From assembly GCF_002095575.1 (NCBI RefSeq), contig NZ_MLJJ01000014.1, positions 1-64,000 of the forward strand: a stretch of 64,000 bases of DNA, written 5' to 3'. Under the pieces are notes generated by a model that did no database searches, was not told the DNA's origin, and saw nothing but the letters and a program-made list of their open reading frames with translations. The position numbers and the translations under genes were made by a program. Shown one piece after another: positions 46,641 to 57,605 of this stretch; the first letter of the stretch is position 1; each line of letters opens with the position of its first letter. This DNA comes from Pantoea septica (GTDB lineage Bacteria > Pseudomonadota > Gammaproteobacteria > Enterobacterales > Enterobacteriaceae).

Positions 46641-48506
46641 TTACTGCGCGAGCCAGTCGCGGATTTGCTGCTGAATGCCTTGCGCGTCCAGCTGGTAATC
46701 GTGACGCACTTCATCCTGAGTGCCCTGCGGAATAAACTCATCCGGCAGGCCGAGGTTAAGCACCGAGACGCGCAGGCGCTTCGCCATCACCGTCTCGTTG
46801 ACGCCGCTGCCCGCGCCGCCTTTAATCGCGCCTTCTTCCAGCGTCACCAGCGATTCGTGACTCTGCGCCAGCTCGGCGATCAGCGCTTCATCCAGCGGCT
46901 TAACGAAGCGCATATCCACCAGCGTGGCGTTAAGCGCTTCCGCCGCTTCCGCCGCCGCAGGCAGCAGCGTGCCGAAGTTCAGGATCGCCAGCTTTTCGCC
47001 CTGGCGCTTCACTACGCCTTTGCCCAGCGGCAGACTCTGCAGCGGCGTCAACTCGACGCCGACCGCATTGCCGCGCGGATAGCGCACCGCGCTCGGCCCG
47101 TCCTGATAGTGATAGCCGGTATAGAGCATCTGACGACATTCGTTCTCGTCGCTCGGCGTCATAATCACCATTTCCGGCACGCAGCGCAGAAACGCAAGGT
47201 CGAACGCGCCCTGATGGGTCTGCCCGTCGGCGCCGACGATGCCGCCGCGATCGATGGCGAACATCACCGGCAGCCTCTGGATCGCCACGTCGTGGATCAC
47301 CTGATCGTAGGCGCGCTGCAGAAAGGTGGAATAGATCGCGACGATCGGCTTATAGCCGCCGATCGCCATGCCCGCGGCGAAAGTCACCGCATGCTGCTCG
47401 GCGATCGCCACGTCGAAATATTGCGCCGGGTAGCGGCGCGAAAACTCCACCATGCCGGAGCCTTCGCGCATCGCCGGCGTGATCGCCATCAGCTTTGGAT
47501 CGTCCTGCGCCATTTCGCACAGCCAGCTGCCGAAAATTTTAGAGTAGCTCGGCAGACCTTCGGCGCTCTTAGGCAGCGCGCCGCTGGCGGGATCGAACTT
47601 CGGCACCGCGTGCCAGGCGATTGGATCCTGTTCCGCCGGCGCGTAGCCTTTGCCTTTTTTGGTCATGATATGCAGAAACTGCGGCCCTTTCAGGCTGCGC
47701 ATATTCTTCAGCGTCGTCACCAGCGTCAGCACGTCGTGACCGTCCACCGGGCCGATATAGTTAAAGCCCAGCTCTTCAAACAGCGTACCCGGCACCACCA
47801 TGCCTTTCAGGTGTTCTTCAGTGCGCTTCACCAGCTCTTTAATCGGCGGCAGTCCGCCCAGCACGCGCTTGCCCCCTTCGCGCAGGCGCGAATAGGTTTT
47901 GCCGGACAGGATCTGCGCCAGACGGTTATTCAGCGCGCCGACGTTCTCCGAAATCGACATCTCGTTGTCGTTGAGGATTACCAGCATATCGGGCTTGATA
48001 TCGCCCGCGTGGTTCATCGCCTCAAACGCCATACCGGCGGTAATGGCGCCGTCGCCGATAATGCAGGCGGTGCGGCGGCCCAGGCCTTCGCGCTCCGCCG
48101 CCGCCGCCATGCCGAGACCGGCGCTGATGGAAGTAGAGGAGTGGCCGACGCTGAGCACGTCATATTCGCTCTCGCCGCGCCATGGAAAGGGGTGCAGGCC
48201 GTTTTTCTGGCGAATAGTGCCGATGCGGTCGCGGCGTCCGGTCAGAATTTTATGCGGGTAGGCCTGATGTCCGACGTCCCACACCAGATGATCGAACGGC
48301 GTGTTGTAGACGTAATGCAGCGCGACGGTCAGCTCGACGACGCCCAGACCCGAGGCGAAATGGCCGCTGGAGCGGCTTACGCTGTCCAGCAGGTATTGGC
48401 GAAGCTCGTCGCACAGCGCCGGAAGCGACTCTTTCGGGAGAGAACGCAGCTCCTCAACGGTGCTTGCCTGCGCCAGTGTCGGGTATTTTGCAATATCAAA
48501 ACTCAT
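46641..48506 (-). CDS. dxs: 1-deoxy-D-xylulose-5-phosphate synthase
   Basis: This 621-residue enzyme makes the first step of the MEP isoprenoid pathway from pyruvate and glyceraldehyde 3-phosphate, using thiamine diphosphate. It starts at [14 protein letters not shown] (48506), the family start. Motifs are [18 protein letters not shown] (His near 49), [19 protein letters not shown] with NDNEMSIS for the cofactor and Mg, and the pyrimidine-domain [14 protein letters not shown]. Length is near E. coli Dxs (620). It follows ispA by 19 bases. Confidence 0.98.
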   Translation of the reverse strand: MSFDIAKYPTLAQASTVEELRSLPKESLPALCDELRQYLLDSVSRSSGHFASGLGVVELTVALHYVYNTPFDHLVWDVGHQAYPHKILTGRRDRIGTIRQKNGLHPFPWRGESEYDVLSVGHSSTSISAGLGMAAAAEREGLGRRTACIIGDGAITAGMAFEAMNHAGDIKPDMLVILNDNEMSISENVGALNNRLAQILSGKTYSRLREGGKRVLGGLPPIKELVKRTEEHLKGMVVPGTLFEELGFNYIGPVDGHDVLTLVTTLKNMRSLKGPQFLHIMTKKGKGYAPAEQDPIAWHAVPKFDPASGALPKSAEGLPSYSKIFGSWLCEMAQDDPKLMAITPAMREGSGMVEFSRRYPAQYFDVAIAEQHAVTFAAGMAIGGYKPIVAIYSTFLQRAYDQVIHDVAIQRLPVMFAIDRGGIVGADGQTHQGAFDLAFLRCVPEMVIMTPSDENECRQMLYTGYHYQDGPSAVRYPRGNAVGVELTPLQSLPLGKGVVKRQGEKLAILNFGTLLPAAAEAAEALNATLVDMRFVKPLDEALIAELAQSHESLVTLEEGAIKGGAGSGVNETVMAKRLRVSVLNLGLPDEFIPQGTQDEVRHDYQLDAQGIQQQIRDWLAQ

Positions 48507-48525
48507 CAGAGACTCATTATGGAAG

Positions 48526-49425
48526 TTATTTGTCGCGTTCAATTACGAAGCTTGCCAGCGCCTGCAATGCTGTGGTGTCTAACGATTGCGCCGCAAGAAT
48601 ATCCAGCGCGCTCAGCGCTTGCTGGTGAAGCTCCCTGGCTTTCGCTCGGGCATTGTCGAGCCCCAGCAGCGACGGGTAAGTGCTTTTATCCAGATCCTGA
48701 TCGGCGCCCTGTTTTTTGCCGGTGATGGCGCTATCGCCTACCACATCAAGAATATCGTCTTGTACCTGAAACGCGAGGCCGATGGCGTCGGCGTAGATAT
48801 CCAGCGCTGGCAGCGCGTCGCGTCCGCGCTCGCCCGCCGCTAACGCGCCAAGGCGCACGGCGGCGCGGATCAGCGCGCCGGTTTTATGGCGATGGATCTG
48901 CTCCAGCTGTTCCAGCCCGACCCGCTGGCCTTCCGCCGCCAGGTCGAGCGCCTGGCCGCCGCACATGCCCGCGACGCCGCTGGCACGCGCCAGTTCGGCA
49001 ATCATCGCGATGCGGCTGGCGTCGCTGACGCCCGGCATCGGCTCGTCCGCCAGGATAGAAAACGCCAGCGTTTGCAGCGCATCGCCGGCGAGTATCGCGG
49101 TATCTTCGCCATACTTGATATGACAGGTCGGCTGGCCGCGACGCAACGCATCGTCATCCATCGCGGGCAGGTCGTCATGGATCAGGGAGTAGGCGTGAAT
49201 GCATTCCACGGCGGCGGCGGGCGCGTCAAGGCTCGCTGGATCCGCGTTGAACATTTCGCCGGTGGCGTAGACCAGAAAGGGGCGCAGGCGTTTACCGCCT
49301 AATAGTGCCCCATAACGCATAGCGTTAACCAGAGGAGAACTCTGAAAGGGAAGCGGCGCTAATAAGCGAGACAGCGCGGCATTGGCTCGCTCCGGATAAA
49401 GGCTCAGCAGGTGAATAAAATCCAT
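48526..49425 (-). CDS. ispA: Farnesyl diphosphate synthase IspA
   Basis: This 299-residue prenyltransferase condenses isopentenyl and geranyl diphosphate to farnesyl diphosphate. The first Asp-rich motif is DDLPAMDDD (near 84-92) and the second is DDILD in [13 protein letters not shown] (near 225). GGKRLRPFL is the family N-terminal marker. Length equals E. coli IspA (299). Its start overlaps the xseB stop by one base and dxs follows, giving the conserved xseB-ispA-dxs operon. Confidence 0.97.
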   Translation of the reverse strand: MDFIHLLSLYPERANAALSRLLAPLPFQSSPLVNAMRYGALLGGKRLRPFLVYATGEMFNADPASLDAPAAAVECIHAYSLIHDDLPAMDDDALRRGQPTCHIKYGEDTAILAGDALQTLAFSILADEPMPGVSDASRIAMIAELARASGVAGMCGGQALDLAAEGQRVGLEQLEQIHRHKTGALIRAAVRLGALAAGERGRDALPALDIYADAIGLAFQVQDDILDVVGDSAITGKKQGADQDLDKSTYPSLLGLDNARAKARELHQQALSALDILAAQSLDTTALQALASFVIERDK

Positions 49426-49667
49426 TACTCTTTTTCCGGCGTGAAGGGGCTGAGATCGGCGTCTTTATCGTCGCTGAGCAGAATGCGTACGCGCTGCTCG
49501 GCCTGTTGTAACGTTTGCTGACCGTTGCGCGCCAGCTGTACGCCGCGCTCAAACTCATTCAGCGCCTCTTCCAGCGGCAGCTCGCCGCTCTCGAGCCGGC
49601 TGACAATCTGCTCCAGCTGCTGCAAGGAGGTTTCAAAACTAGCGGGCTGTTCGGCTTTTTTCGGCAT
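49425..49667 (-). CDS. xseB: Exodeoxyribonuclease VII small subunit
   Basis: This 80-residue subunit has the helical hairpin of the family: [35 protein letters not shown] (shown by [11 protein letters not shown] and [15 protein letters not shown]). It joins XseA in a single-strand nuclease. Length equals E. coli XseB (80). It is the first gene of the xseB-ispA-dxs operon and diverges from thiI, with 231 bases between holding the promoters. Confidence 0.96.
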   Translation of the reverse strand: MPKKAEQPASFETSLQQLEQIVSRLESGELPLEEALNEFERGVQLARNGQQTLQQAEQRVRILLSDDKDADLSPFTPEKE

Positions 49668-49785
49668 ATTCAGTGTCGACTCACGTGTAAGACTTTCTCT
49701 CGTAATCGGTCATGGTAGCGGAGAGCGTTTGATTAGCAAAATAATCAATGTGACTGCGGTTGCAGAAGCAGTCACCCGACAAAGG

Positions 49786-49794
49786 TGGTATACT
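49786..49794 (+). promoter_or_regulatory. Extended -10 promoter of thiI
   Basis: TGGTATACT is a strong extended -10 element (TG-N-TATACT), about 105 bases before thiI. No good -35 is spaced at 17, which is typical when the extended TG is present. Confidence 0.5.
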
Positions 49795-49898
49795 CTCGCG
49801 CCTCGGATGCGGCTGCGCCCTTTAGCCCGCAATTTTTGTGATTTTACCAGCTAAGTGCCGCTCGCTCGCACTTATTTGCCCAACGAATTCGTGTCGCC

Positions 49899-51347
49899 AT
49901 GAAGTTTATCATCAAGTTATTTCCCGAAATCACCATCAAAAGTCAGTCGGTGCGGTTGCGCTTTATTAAAATTCTCACCAGCAATATTCGCAACGTGCTG
50001 AAAACCGTCGGCGACGATATCGCCGTGGTGCGCCACTGGGATCACATCGAAGTCCGGTCGAAAGACGAAGGGCTGCGCGGCGTGATTGTGGATGAGCTCA
50101 CCCGCATTCCCGGCATTCATCACGTGCTGTCGGTCGAAGATCGCAGCTACAGCGACGTGCACGATATTTTCGAGCAGACGCTGGCGCAGTATGGCGAGAG
50201 CCTGCAGAACAAAAGCTTCTGCGTGCGCGTTAAGCGCCGCGGTAAACATGAGTTTAGCTCGCAGGACGTAGAGCGCTACGTCGGCGGCGGCCTGAATCAG
50301 CATATTGCCAGCGCGAAGGTTCAGCTGAACAAGCCCGACGTCACCGTGCATCTCGAAATCGACGACGATCGGCTGATGCTGATCACCGGCCGCTATGAAG
50401 GGCTAGGCGGTTTCCCCATCGGCACGCAGGAAGATGTGCTGTCGCTGATCTCCGGCGGCTTCGACTCCGGCGTCTCCAGCTATATGCTGCTGCGCCGCGG
50501 CTGTCGCGTGCACTACTGCTTCTTTAATCTCGGCGGCGCAGCGCACGAAATCGGCGTTCGCCAGGTGGCGCACTATATCTGGAACCGCTTCGGCCGCTCG
50601 CACCGCGTGCGCTTTGTGGCGATCAACTTTGAACCGGTGGTCGGCGAAATTCTGGAAAAAGTGGATGACGGCCAGATGGGCGTGGTGCTGAAGCGCATGA
50701 TGGTGCGCGCCGCGTCGATGGTCGCTGAGCGCTACGGCGTGCAGGCGCTGGTGACCGGCGAAGCGCTGGGTCAGGTCTCCAGCCAGACGCTGACCAACCT
50801 GCGCCTGATCGACAACGCCTCCGATACCCTGATCCTGCGTCCGCTGATCTCGCACGATAAAGAGCACATCATCAAAGTGGCGCGCGAGATTGGCACCGAA
50901 GATTTCGCCAGCACCATGCCGGAATATTGCGGTGTCATCTCTAAAAGCCCGACGGTGAAAGCGGTTAAGGCGAAGATTGAAGCGGAAGAGCAAAACTTCG
51001 ACTTCGCTATTCTGCAGCGCGTGGTGGAAGAGGCGAGCAACGTTGATATCCGCGACATCGCCGAGCAGGCCGAAGAAGAAGTCGTGGAAGTGGAAACCGT
51101 CGACTCGTTCGGCAGCGACGATGTGGTGCTGGATATCCGCGCCATCGACGAACAGGAAGATAAGCCGCTGGCGCTGCAGGGCACCGAGGTGAAATCGCTG
51201 CCATTCTATAAGCTAAGCAGCCAGTTCGGCGATCTCGACCAGAGCAAGACCTGGCTGCTCTACTGCGATCGCGGCGTGATGAGCAAGCTGCAGGCGCTCT
51301 ATCTGCACGAGCAGGGCTTCAAAAACGTGAAGGTTTATCGTCCGTAA
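49899..51347 (+). CDS. thiI: tRNA 4-thiouridine synthase / ThiS sulfurtransferase ThiI
   Basis: This 482-residue enzyme puts sulfur on uridine-8 of tRNA and on ThiS for thiazole synthesis. A THUMP domain (about 60-165) is followed by the PP-loop [13 protein letters not shown] (near 183), adenylation residues, [13 protein letters not shown] (the reactive Cys344), and a C-terminal rhodanese domain with the catalytic Cys in [11 protein letters not shown] near 457. Length equals E. coli ThiI (482). It diverges from xseB and converges with yajL. Confidence 0.98.
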   Translation: MKFIIKLFPEITIKSQSVRLRFIKILTSNIRNVLKTVGDDIAVVRHWDHIEVRSKDEGLRGVIVDELTRIPGIHHVLSVEDRSYSDVHDIFEQTLAQYGESLQNKSFCVRVKRRGKHEFSSQDVERYVGGGLNQHIASAKVQLNKPDVTVHLEIDDDRLMLITGRYEGLGGFPIGTQEDVLSLISGGFDSGVSSYMLLRRGCRVHYCFFNLGGAAHEIGVRQVAHYIWNRFGRSHRVRFVAINFEPVVGEILEKVDDGQMGVVLKRMMVRAASMVAERYGVQALVTGEALGQVSSQTLTNLRLIDNASDTLILRPLISHDKEHIIKVAREIGTEDFASTMPEYCGVISKSPTVKAVKAKIEAEEQNFDFAILQRVVEEASNVDIRDIAEQAEEEVVEVETVDSFGSDDVVLDIRAIDEQEDKPLALQGTEVKSLPFYKLSSQFGDLDQSKTWLLYCDRGVMSKLQALYLHEQGFKNVKVYRP

Positions 51348-51349
51348 TG

Positions 51350-51376
51350 AAAAAGGCTGCGCATAGTGCGCAGCCT
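51350..51376 (-). terminator. Terminator between thiI and yajL (minus-strand T run)
   Basis: AGGCTGCGCA and its complement form a 10-bp stem around TAG, flanked by AAAAA on the thiI side. On the minus strand this gives the stem then TTTTT, so it ends yajL-panE transcripts; it also lies right after the thiI stop. Confidence 0.75.
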
Positions 51377-51398
51377 CAGACTGCTTGCAACCTGAAAT

Positions 51399-51506
51399 GC
51401 GGGTGACATGGACAGAAGAGCAAAGCGTCCCGCGTAAGGGACTGCGCGGGTCGAGCTGTCAGGGATGACGTTTTTTGCGTCTTTGCGATCGGGCCATGGC
51501 ACCTGC
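51399..51506 (-). repeat. Dispersed intergenic element, copy 2 (108 bp)
   Basis: Relative to copy 1 this is in the reverse orientation and about 75 bp shorter in the middle. It starts GCGGGTGACATGGAC and ends in the near-complement GGCCATGGCACCTGC (12 of 15 match). AGAAGAGCAAAGCGTCCCGCG is the same as copy 1 (reverse complement) at every base of 21, with the quoted motif AAGAGCAAAGCGTCCCGCG here. CAGGGATGA and CTTTGCGATCGG are also shared. It lies between the convergent thiI and yajL genes. The minus strand keeps an open frame with PDRK and AGRFALLSMSPA. Confidence 0.8.
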
Positions 51507-51526
51507 ATCGGCACCTGATGAACAAG

Positions 51527-52123
51527 CTACTCGCTGTAATCGTAGATGCCCGCCGCCAGCACCAGCTGGGACGCTACCTCCGCCGCTTTCTCTTTTCCCG
51601 CCAGCAGATCGATGAGCTTAAGCGCGAAATCCATCGCCGTGCCCGGCCCCTGGCTGGTCAGCAGATTGACGCGCGGATCCCACACCACGCGTCTTTCCAT
51701 CCACTTCTCCGCCGGGATCGTCTCTTTTAAGCCGGGAAAGCCGGTCATATTGCCCACCGGAAAGAGGTCGTGCGGCACCAGTACCGTGCCGGCCGCCGCG
51801 CAGATCGCCGCGACGATGCGGCCAGAGAGGTGGAACTGGCGCACCGTTTCCACCAGCAGCGGACTATCGCGGAAGGTTTCCGCGCCTTTCAGACCGCCCG
51901 GCAGCACGATCGCCGCGTAGTCATCATCGGCCACCTCCACCAGCGGCGCATCCGCCAGCAGGCGCACGCCGCGCGAACAGACGATTTCGCGCGTGCCGTC
52001 GCTCTCCACGCTGGCGGTGACGACTTTCAGGCCGCCGCGCACCAGCAAATCGATAGTGGTGACCGCCTCGGTCTCTTCACTGCCATGTGCCAGGCAAACG
52101 AGAACTGGCGTGTTCGCGGTCAT
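51527..52123 (-). CDS. yajL: Protein deglycase / chaperone YajL (DJ-1 family)
   Basis: This 198-residue protein starts [22 protein letters not shown] and has the nucleophile elbow AAICAAAG with the redox-active Cys near 108. E. coli YajL (196 residues) is a DJ-1-like oxidative-stress chaperone; deglycase activity has been reported and disputed. The start overlaps the panE 3' end by 47 bases. It converges with thiI. Confidence 0.94.
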   Translation of the reverse strand: MTANTPVLVCLAHGSEETEAVTTIDLLVRGGLKVVTASVESDGTREIVCSRGVRLLADAPLVEVADDDYAAIVLPGGLKGAETFRDSPLLVETVRQFHLSGRIVAAICAAAGTVLVPHDLFPVGNMTGFPGLKETIPAEKWMERRVVWDPRVNLLTSQGPGTAMDFALKLIDLLAGKEKAAEVASQLVLAAGIYDYSE

Positions 52124-52997
52124 AATGGGACTCCTTGCGTTTTACGAGCTCATAAAGGCGAGTGTTTTCCGGCACTGCGATGCCCTGCGCGCGCGCGCGT
52201 CGCAGCAGAAAGCCGGAGATATAATCGATTTCAGTCAGACGCTGCGCGCGCACGTCCTGCAGCATAGAGGAGGTATTGGCCGCGGTGGTTTCAATCACGT
52301 TGTAGACAATGTCCCGCAGGCTGTCGGCGTTGATGTGCTGGCCTTCTCGCTCCATCACCCAGCTCAGCTCCTGGCAGAGCAGATCGATCTGCTCGGGCCA
52401 GGCGCGCAGCGCGCCGTTCTGGCAGTCGTGCTCCACCGTTAGCGGGTTGATGATGCAGTTGACCGCCAGCTTGCGCCAGCAGGCGGCGGCGATATTGTCG
52501 TGCCAGGCGACGTCCGGCAGCGCCGCGTGCAGGATATCGGCGAGGTCGCTAAAAGCCGCGCTTTTCCGGTTTGCCGGGCCGATATGCGTAATGCCGCTGG
52601 CGACATGTTTGATCACCGTGCCGTCGCGCATCGCCGCATGCGTGGTGATGCCGCGCAGCAGCGGCTGGCTCAGGCCTTTCAGCTCTTCCAGCGTACCCAT
52701 GCCGTTGTGCAGCAGCAGCACCGGACAATCGTCCGACAGCACGCTCTGCAGATTGCGCAGCGCGGGCGAAACCTGCGGCGCTTTGAGCGTCACCAGCAGC
52801 AACTGGCTGGCGGCCAGAAACAGCGGGTCGTTGGCGATAAAGGTGTTGTTGCTCACCTGCCCCTGGTAATCAATCACGTTGACGGAACAGTAGGGCTGCG
52901 GCACGCGCAGCCATCCCTGCACTTCGTGGCCCTGGCGCGCCAGGGCGGCGAGCCAGACCTGGCCAATAGCGCCACAACCCAACACGGTAATCTTCAT
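52077..52997 (-). CDS. panE: 2-dehydropantoate 2-reductase
   Basis: This 306-residue enzyme reduces ketopantoate with NADPH in coenzyme A synthesis. It starts [17 protein letters not shown] with the GXGXXG cofactor motif; [13 protein letters not shown] and [16 protein letters not shown] carry the catalytic region (Lys near 176 in [14 protein letters not shown]). E. coli PanE has 303 residues. Its 3' end overlaps yajL, as in E. coli. The start is fixed by the family N terminus, with GGAGGCAGT upstream; the frame is open further to 53108. Confidence 0.95.
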   Translation of the reverse strand: MKITVLGCGAIGQVWLAALARQGHEVQGWLRVPQPYCSVNVIDYQGQVSNNTFIANDPLFLAASQLLLVTLKAPQVSPALRNLQSVLSDDCPVLLLHNGMGTLEELKGLSQPLLRGITTHAAMRDGTVIKHVASGITHIGPANRKSAAFSDLADILHAALPDVAWHDNIAAACWRKLAVNCIINPLTVEHDCQNGALRAWPEQIDLLCQELSWVMEREGQHINADSLRDIVYNVIETTAANTSSMLQDVRAQRLTEIDYISGFLLRRARAQGIAVPENTRLYELVKRKESHYDREHASSRLPGTWQ

Positions 52998-53135
52998 ACT
53001 GCCTCCCGTATCCGGGTTTGTCGTTTGTTCTGTTATACACAGCGATAGTAAGTATAGCGTTGTGCGCAGCCTGATTTTGTTTAGTGCGGCAAGACGCGTA
53101 TTATGCATGTCACTTTAGCGTCAGGAGAAGAAGAG

Positions 53136-53627
53136 ATGCCATCTTTCGATATCGTTTCAGAAGTCGACATGCAGGAAGTCCGCAACGCGGTCGAAAACGC
53201 CAACCGTGAATTAACGACCCGCTTCGATTTTCGCAACGTGAGCGCCAGTTTCGAGCTCAACGAAAAGAATGAAACCATCAAAGTGACCAGCGAGTCCGAT
53301 TTTCAGGTGAAACAGCTGGTGGATATGCTGCGCGAGAAGATGCTCAAGCGCGGCATCGAGGGCGCCGCGCTTGATATCCCCGAGGAGATCGAGCACAGCG
53401 GCAAGAGCTGGAGCGTCGATGCCAAAATGAAAAAGGGCATTGAGAGCGAAGTCGCGAAGAAGATCGTGAAGCTGATCAAAGACAGCAAGATCAAGGTGCA
53501 GACGCAGATTCAGGGCGATTCGCTGCGCGTTACCGGCAAATCGCGCGACGATCTGCAGAGCGCGATGGCGCTGGTGCGCGGCGGCAATCTTGGCCAGCCG
53601 TTCCAGTTTAAGAACTTCCGCGATTAA
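53136..53627 (+). CDS. yajQ: YajQ nucleotide-binding protein (UPF0234)
   Basis: This 163-residue protein starts [20 protein letters not shown] and consists of two ferredoxin-like domains with [14 protein letters not shown] and [22 protein letters not shown] (shown to KSRDD). YajQ binds nucleic acid and nucleotides; a homologue in Xanthomonas binds cyclic di-GMP. Length equals E. coli YajQ (163). The start is at 53136 after AGGAGAAGAAGAG. It diverges from panE. Confidence 0.95.
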   Translation: MPSFDIVSEVDMQEVRNAVENANRELTTRFDFRNVSASFELNEKNETIKVTSESDFQVKQLVDMLREKMLKRGIEGAALDIPEEIEHSGKSWSVDAKMKKGIESEVAKKIVKLIKDSKIKVQTQIQGDSLRVTGKSRDDLQSAMALVRGGNLGQPFQFKNFRD

Positions 53628-53781
53628 TCCTCTTAAGGCGTGCGGCGGCCGATCTGCTGCACGCTTTGCTTACTGCCTCTCTCGCCCCGTTTATTTCCTC
53701 TTCCCTCTGCGTTAAATCAATATGCTTAGCGGCAAAGGTGTGCAACTCTCTTGATGAAACCCTCAACAGGAGAGAGAAGTC

Positions 53782-54807
53782 ATGAAAATGATGAAAGCTG
53801 CCGTGGTTAAGGCGTTTGGTGCACCGCTGGTTATTGAGCAGGTGCCGATACCAGAAGTTGGCGCAGGGCAGGTGCTGGTCAAAATTGCGGCAACCGGCGT
53901 CTGCCATACCGATCTTCATGCGGCGGAGGGCGACTGGCCCGTCAAACCCGTGCCGCCTTTTATTCCCGGTCATGAAGGGGTGGGCGAAGTCGTGGCCGTC
54001 GGGGCGAACGTCACTCACCTCAAGCTGGGCGATCGCGTCGGCGTGCCCTGGCTCTATTCGGCGTGCGGGCACTGCGAGCACTGCCTTGATAGCTGGGAGA
54101 CGCTCTGTCATGAGCAGAAGAATGCGGGGTATTCGGTTAACGGCAGCTTTGCGGAGTATTGCCTGGCCGATGCCAACTATGTCGGCATTTTGCCTGATAA
54201 CCTCGATTATGCCGAGGTTGCGCCGATCCTTTGCGCAGGGGTCACGGTCTACAAGGGCTTGAAAATGACAGAGGCCCGGCCTGGAAACTGGGTGGTGATT
54301 TCCGGTATCGGGGGCCTGGGTCATCTGGCGGTGCAGTACGCGGTGGCGATGGGGCTTAACGTGGCTGCGGTAGACGTGGACGATGAGAAGCTGGCTTTTG
54401 CGCAGCGTCTCGGTGCCAGCGTCGTGGCAAACGCACGTAAAGACGACCCAGCGAAGATGTTTCACGCGCAGTTTGGCGGCGCACATGCGGCGCTGGTCAC
54501 CGCCGTGTCGCCAGCGGCCTTTGAACAGGCTATCGGCACGCTGCGGCGCGGCGGGACCATGGTGCTCAACGGGCTGCCGCCGGGTAAGTTCGATCTCTCT
54601 ATCTTTGATATGGTGCTGGACGGTATCACGGTGCGTGGCTCTATCGTGGGTACCCGAAAAGATTTGCAGGAGGCGCTCGATTTTGCCGGACGCAATAAGG
54701 TGAAAGCGACCATTGCCGTCGAGCCGCTGAGTAATATCAACTCTATCTTTGAGCGTATGCACGCCGGAAAAATTGAGGGGCGGATCGTGGTGGATATGTC
54801 GCTTTAA
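53782..54807 (+). CDS. adhP: Zinc-dependent alcohol dehydrogenase (AdhP-like)
   Basis: This 341-residue enzyme has the catalytic zinc ligands in GVCHTDLH (Cys, near 40) and GHEGVGEV (His and Glu, near 64), the structural zinc cysteines in [15 protein letters not shown] (near 95-109), and the NAD motif [13 protein letters not shown] near 177. It oxidises primary alcohols such as ethanol or propanol to aldehydes. The start MKMMKAAVV at 53782 has AGGAG eight bases upstream. In E. coli adhP is at another locus, so gene identity is by family only. A terminator follows. Confidence 0.85.
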   Translation: MKMMKAAVVKAFGAPLVIEQVPIPEVGAGQVLVKIAATGVCHTDLHAAEGDWPVKPVPPFIPGHEGVGEVVAVGANVTHLKLGDRVGVPWLYSACGHCEHCLDSWETLCHEQKNAGYSVNGSFAEYCLADANYVGILPDNLDYAEVAPILCAGVTVYKGLKMTEARPGNWVVISGIGGLGHLAVQYAVAMGLNVAAVDVDDEKLAFAQRLGASVVANARKDDPAKMFHAQFGGAHAALVTAVSPAAFEQAIGTLRRGGTMVLNGLPPGKFDLSIFDMVLDGITVRGSIVGTRKDLQEALDFAGRNKVKATIAVEPLSNINSIFERMHAGKIEGRIVVDMSL

Positions 54808-54823
54808 CGCTGGCGTGAAAAGC

Positions 54824-54852
54824 AAAGAACCGGCGCAAAGCCGGTTCTTTTG
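54824..54852 (+). terminator. Terminator after the alcohol dehydrogenase gene
   Basis: AAAGAACCGGC and GCCGGTTCTTT pair around GCAAA and end in TTTT, 17 bases after the stop. Confidence 0.88.
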
Positions 54853-54878
54853 TGTCATCGCGAAGAAGCCCGTGTGCG

Positions 54879-56243
54879 CTAGCTGCTTGCCAGCAGCGCC
54901 TCCAGCTCAGGGCGACTGGTGACCTTGCTGTCGATCTTAATATAGGCGCTTTTCTCTTCCGGCACGATCAACACTGCTGATACGCCCGGCTGGGCTTTCA
55001 AACGCTGTTCCAGATTCGGCACCGCCAGCGCGTTGTCACTCAGCACGATACGCAGGCTGCTGACGTAGGGCGGCTCCTGCATGGTCATGGCGACGAACAG
55101 CCAGACCGCCGCCACGATGGCGCCCACCAGAAACACCGTCTGCGCGTCGAAATGGCCGAATACCCAGCCGCCGAGGCTGCCGCCAATCGCCACGCCGATA
55201 AACTGGCTGGTGGAATAGAGCCCCATCGCCGTGCCTTTATAGCCGGCCGGCGACTCTTTGCTCACCAGCGACGGCAGAATCGCCTCCATCAGGTTAAAGG
55301 CGAGGAAAAAGAGCTGCACGCCGATCACCAGCGTCCAGAAGTGGCCTTCCGCGCCCCACAGCACGATCTCTGCAATGACGATCAAACCGACGCAGGCGAC
55401 GAATACCCGCTTCATGCGGCGCTTTACCTCGGCGTAAATAATAAAGGGCACCACGCCGACAAAGGCGATCAGCATCGTCACCAGATAGATTTTCCAGTGT
55501 TCGGCAGCGGGCAGCCCCGCCTGCTCGAACTGGCCGGGCAGGGCGACGAAGCTGGACATCAGCAAAATATGCAGGCAGAGAATGCCAACGTTGAGTTTGA
55601 TCAGGCGCGAATTGCCGAGCACCTTGCGGAAGCTGCCTTTCACCATACCCGATTCGCGGTTCAGCACATGGCCGGGCGCGCTCGGCACCACCAGCAGGGT
55701 AATCACGATACCCAGCGAGGCGAGAATGGCGATCATCCAGAACAGCGCGTGCAGGCCGAGCGCGTGGGTAACGATGGGGCCGACCACCATTGCGATTGCG
55801 AAGGTGACGCCGAAGCTGATGCCGATAAAGGCCATCGCCTTGGTGCGGTTCTGTTCGCGGGTCAAATCAGAGAGCAGCGCCATCACGGCGGCGGCGATTG
55901 CGCCGGAGCCCTGCAGCGCGCGGCCGAGAATGATGCCCCAGATAGAGGTGGTGGTTGCGGCGATAATACTGCCGAGGACGAACAGCAGCAGGCCGCCGAC
56001 GATCAGCGGCTTGCGGCCGATGCGGTCAGACATCAGGCCGAAGGGAATTTGAAAGATCGCCTGCGCCAGACCGTAGATGCCGATTGCCAGGCCGATAAGC
56101 GTTTCACTTGCGCCCTGAAGGGCCATGCCGTAAGTGGTTAATACCGGCAGGACCATAAACATGCCCAGCATTCGCAGGGAAAATACCGTGCCCAAACCCC
56201 ATGTGGCGCGAAGCTCCACCGGCGTCATTTTATTATCGTTCAT
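54879..56243 (-). CDS. yajR: MFS transporter YajR with C-terminal YAM domain
   Basis: This 454-residue protein has 12 membrane segments with the MFS motif A block GLMSDRIGRKPLIVGGL near residue 70, and motif RALQGSGAIAAA near 107. A C-terminal ferredoxin-like YAM domain (about 390-454, VPNLEQRLKAQPGVSAVLI) follows the last segment, as in E. coli YajR (454 residues), whose structure is known. The substrate is unknown, but it is a proton-coupled exporter by fold. It lies downstream of the cyo operon terminator. Confidence 0.95.
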   Translation of the reverse strand: MNDNKMTPVELRATWGLGTVFSLRMLGMFMVLPVLTTYGMALQGASETLIGLAIGIYGLAQAIFQIPFGLMSDRIGRKPLIVGGLLLFVLGSIIAATTTSIWGIILGRALQGSGAIAAAVMALLSDLTREQNRTKAMAFIGISFGVTFAIAMVVGPIVTHALGLHALFWMIAILASLGIVITLLVVPSAPGHVLNRESGMVKGSFRKVLGNSRLIKLNVGILCLHILLMSSFVALPGQFEQAGLPAAEHWKIYLVTMLIAFVGVVPFIIYAEVKRRMKRVFVACVGLIVIAEIVLWGAEGHFWTLVIGVQLFFLAFNLMEAILPSLVSKESPAGYKGTAMGLYSTSQFIGVAIGGSLGGWVFGHFDAQTVFLVGAIVAAVWLFVAMTMQEPPYVSSLRIVLSDNALAVPNLEQRLKAQPGVSAVLIVPEEKSAYIKIDSKVTSRPELEALLASS

Positions 56244-56324
56244 TCCAACCTCTGTAAGTTTGCCGTATCTATTTTAGGGAGCAGGGCAGGGCGGGTAAAA
56301 TAATAGTGTTTAAGAAGTGGTAAC

Positions 56325-56353
56325 AAAAAGAAAGGGCGCGAAATCGCGCCCTT
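56325..56353 (-). terminator. Terminator of the cyo operon
   Basis: On the minus strand AAGGGCGCG and CGCGCCCTT form a stem followed by TCTTTTT, 22 bases after the cyoE stop. Confidence 0.88.
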
Positions 56354-56374
56354 AGCATGCATGGCCGTGCGGCA

Positions 56375-57262
56375 TTACCACACGTAGGTCAGCAGATCTT
56401 TTGACGCCGGGGCCATAAAGTCCACCGACATCATGACGCTCAGCGCGGTGATGGCCACGATAGAGAAAACGAACAGCTTACGCGCCCAGACACGATCGTT
56501 CGAGGTCTTGTAACCTGACAACGCCATTCCCAGCCACCATACGCTTACGGCCGCCGCGACCAACAGATACTTATAGCCCGCGTAGCCGCCCAGCGACAGC
56601 ATCAGCGTGGCGATCATAAACGCCAGAATGTAGAGCGTAATATGATTCTTCGCCACGGAGATGCCTTTCACCACCGGCAGAACCGGGATGTTCGCCGCCT
56701 GGTAATCTTTAAAGCGGAAGATGGCAATCGCATAGGAGTGCGGCATCTGCCACAGGCTAAAGATCGCCAGCAGGATCAGCGCGCCGGCATCAAACTGGTT
56801 GGTGACGGCGCAGTAGCCGATCACCGGCGGCGCGGCGCCAGACAGGCTGCCAATCAGCGTCCCGTATACCGAGTGACGCTTCATGTAGAGACTGTAAACG
56901 CCGACGTAAACCACGAAGCCCATGACCGCCAGCCACATGGCCAGCGGATTGGCACCAAAGTAGAGCAACGCAAAGCCAGCAATACCTAGCGCGGTAGCAT
57001 AAATCAGGCTTACTTTCGCGGAGATGAGGCCTTTAACCAGCACTCGATTCCTGGTTCTTTCCATCTTTACGTCGATATCGCGGTCGATCACGTTGTTGAA
57101 AACACAACCTGAGGCGACAACCAGCGACACGCCGATCAGCGAGGCGAGAAACAGGGCGTAATCAATGCTGCCTTTCGAAGCCAGCAGAAATCCGCCGATC
57201 ACAGAAATTAAATTCCCGAAAATAATTCCTGGTTTTGTTACTTGCAGGTATTGCTTAATCAT
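56375..57262 (-). CDS. cyoE: Protoheme IX farnesyltransferase CyoE
   Basis: This 295-residue membrane enzyme attaches a farnesyl group to haem b, giving haem O for the bo3 oxidase. It has the prenyltransferase motif [18 protein letters not shown] near residue 57-74 and about nine membrane segments. Length is near E. coli CyoE (296). It is the last gene of the operon; 13 bases separate it from cyoD. Confidence 0.97.
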   Translation of the reverse strand: MIKQYLQVTKPGIIFGNLISVIGGFLLASKGSIDYALFLASLIGVSLVVASGCVFNNVIDRDIDVKMERTRNRVLVKGLISAKVSLIYATALGIAGFALLYFGANPLAMWLAVMGFVVYVGVYSLYMKRHSVYGTLIGSLSGAAPPVIGYCAVTNQFDAGALILLAIFSLWQMPHSYAIAIFRFKDYQAANIPVLPVVKGISVAKNHITLYILAFMIATLMLSLGGYAGYKYLLVAAAVSVWWLGMALSGYKTSNDRVWARKLFVFSIVAITALSVMMSVDFMAPASKDLLTYVW

Positions 57263-57275
57263 TACGCGCGACTCT

Positions 57276-57605
57276 TTAGTGAACCATCATGTTGTAGTTG
57301 AGGTTCCACATAATCCACAGCGAGCCAACCACGACGATCAGAATAATAATCGCCGAGAAGACGATGGCTATCATGTTCCAGCCGCCTTCGGACTTGGTGT
57401 CCAGATGCAAAAAGTAGATCAGGTGAACAACGACCTGAATGACTGCGCAGGCAACAACGACGCCCAGGGTCATACCTTGAGATGACTCGCCGCTCATCAC
57501 CATCCAGAACGGAATACCGGTCAGGATGACAGAGAGGATGAAGCCGATCATGTAGGACTTCACGCTGCTGTGCGGAACGACGTTTCCGTTAGCTGAATGA
57601 CTCAT
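57276..57605 (-). CDS. cyoD: Cytochrome bo3 ubiquinol oxidase subunit IV
   Basis: This 109-residue subunit has three membrane segments (near 18-38, 48-67 and 80-101) and starts [18 protein letters not shown]. It stabilises the CuB site during assembly. Length equals E. coli CyoD (109). The ATG overlaps the cyoC stop as TAATG on the minus strand, so translation is coupled. Confidence 0.97.
   Translation of the reverse strand: MSHSANGNVVPHSSVKSYMIGFILSVILTGIPFWMVMSGESSQGMTLGVVVACAVIQVVVHLIYFLHLDTKSEGGWNMIAIVFSAIIILIVVVGSLWIMWNLNYNMMVH

Noticed and set aside
46458..48725. 755-codon plus-strand frame opposite dxs
   Set aside because: Antisense of the highly conserved dxs gene, with no RBS and shadow-type composition.
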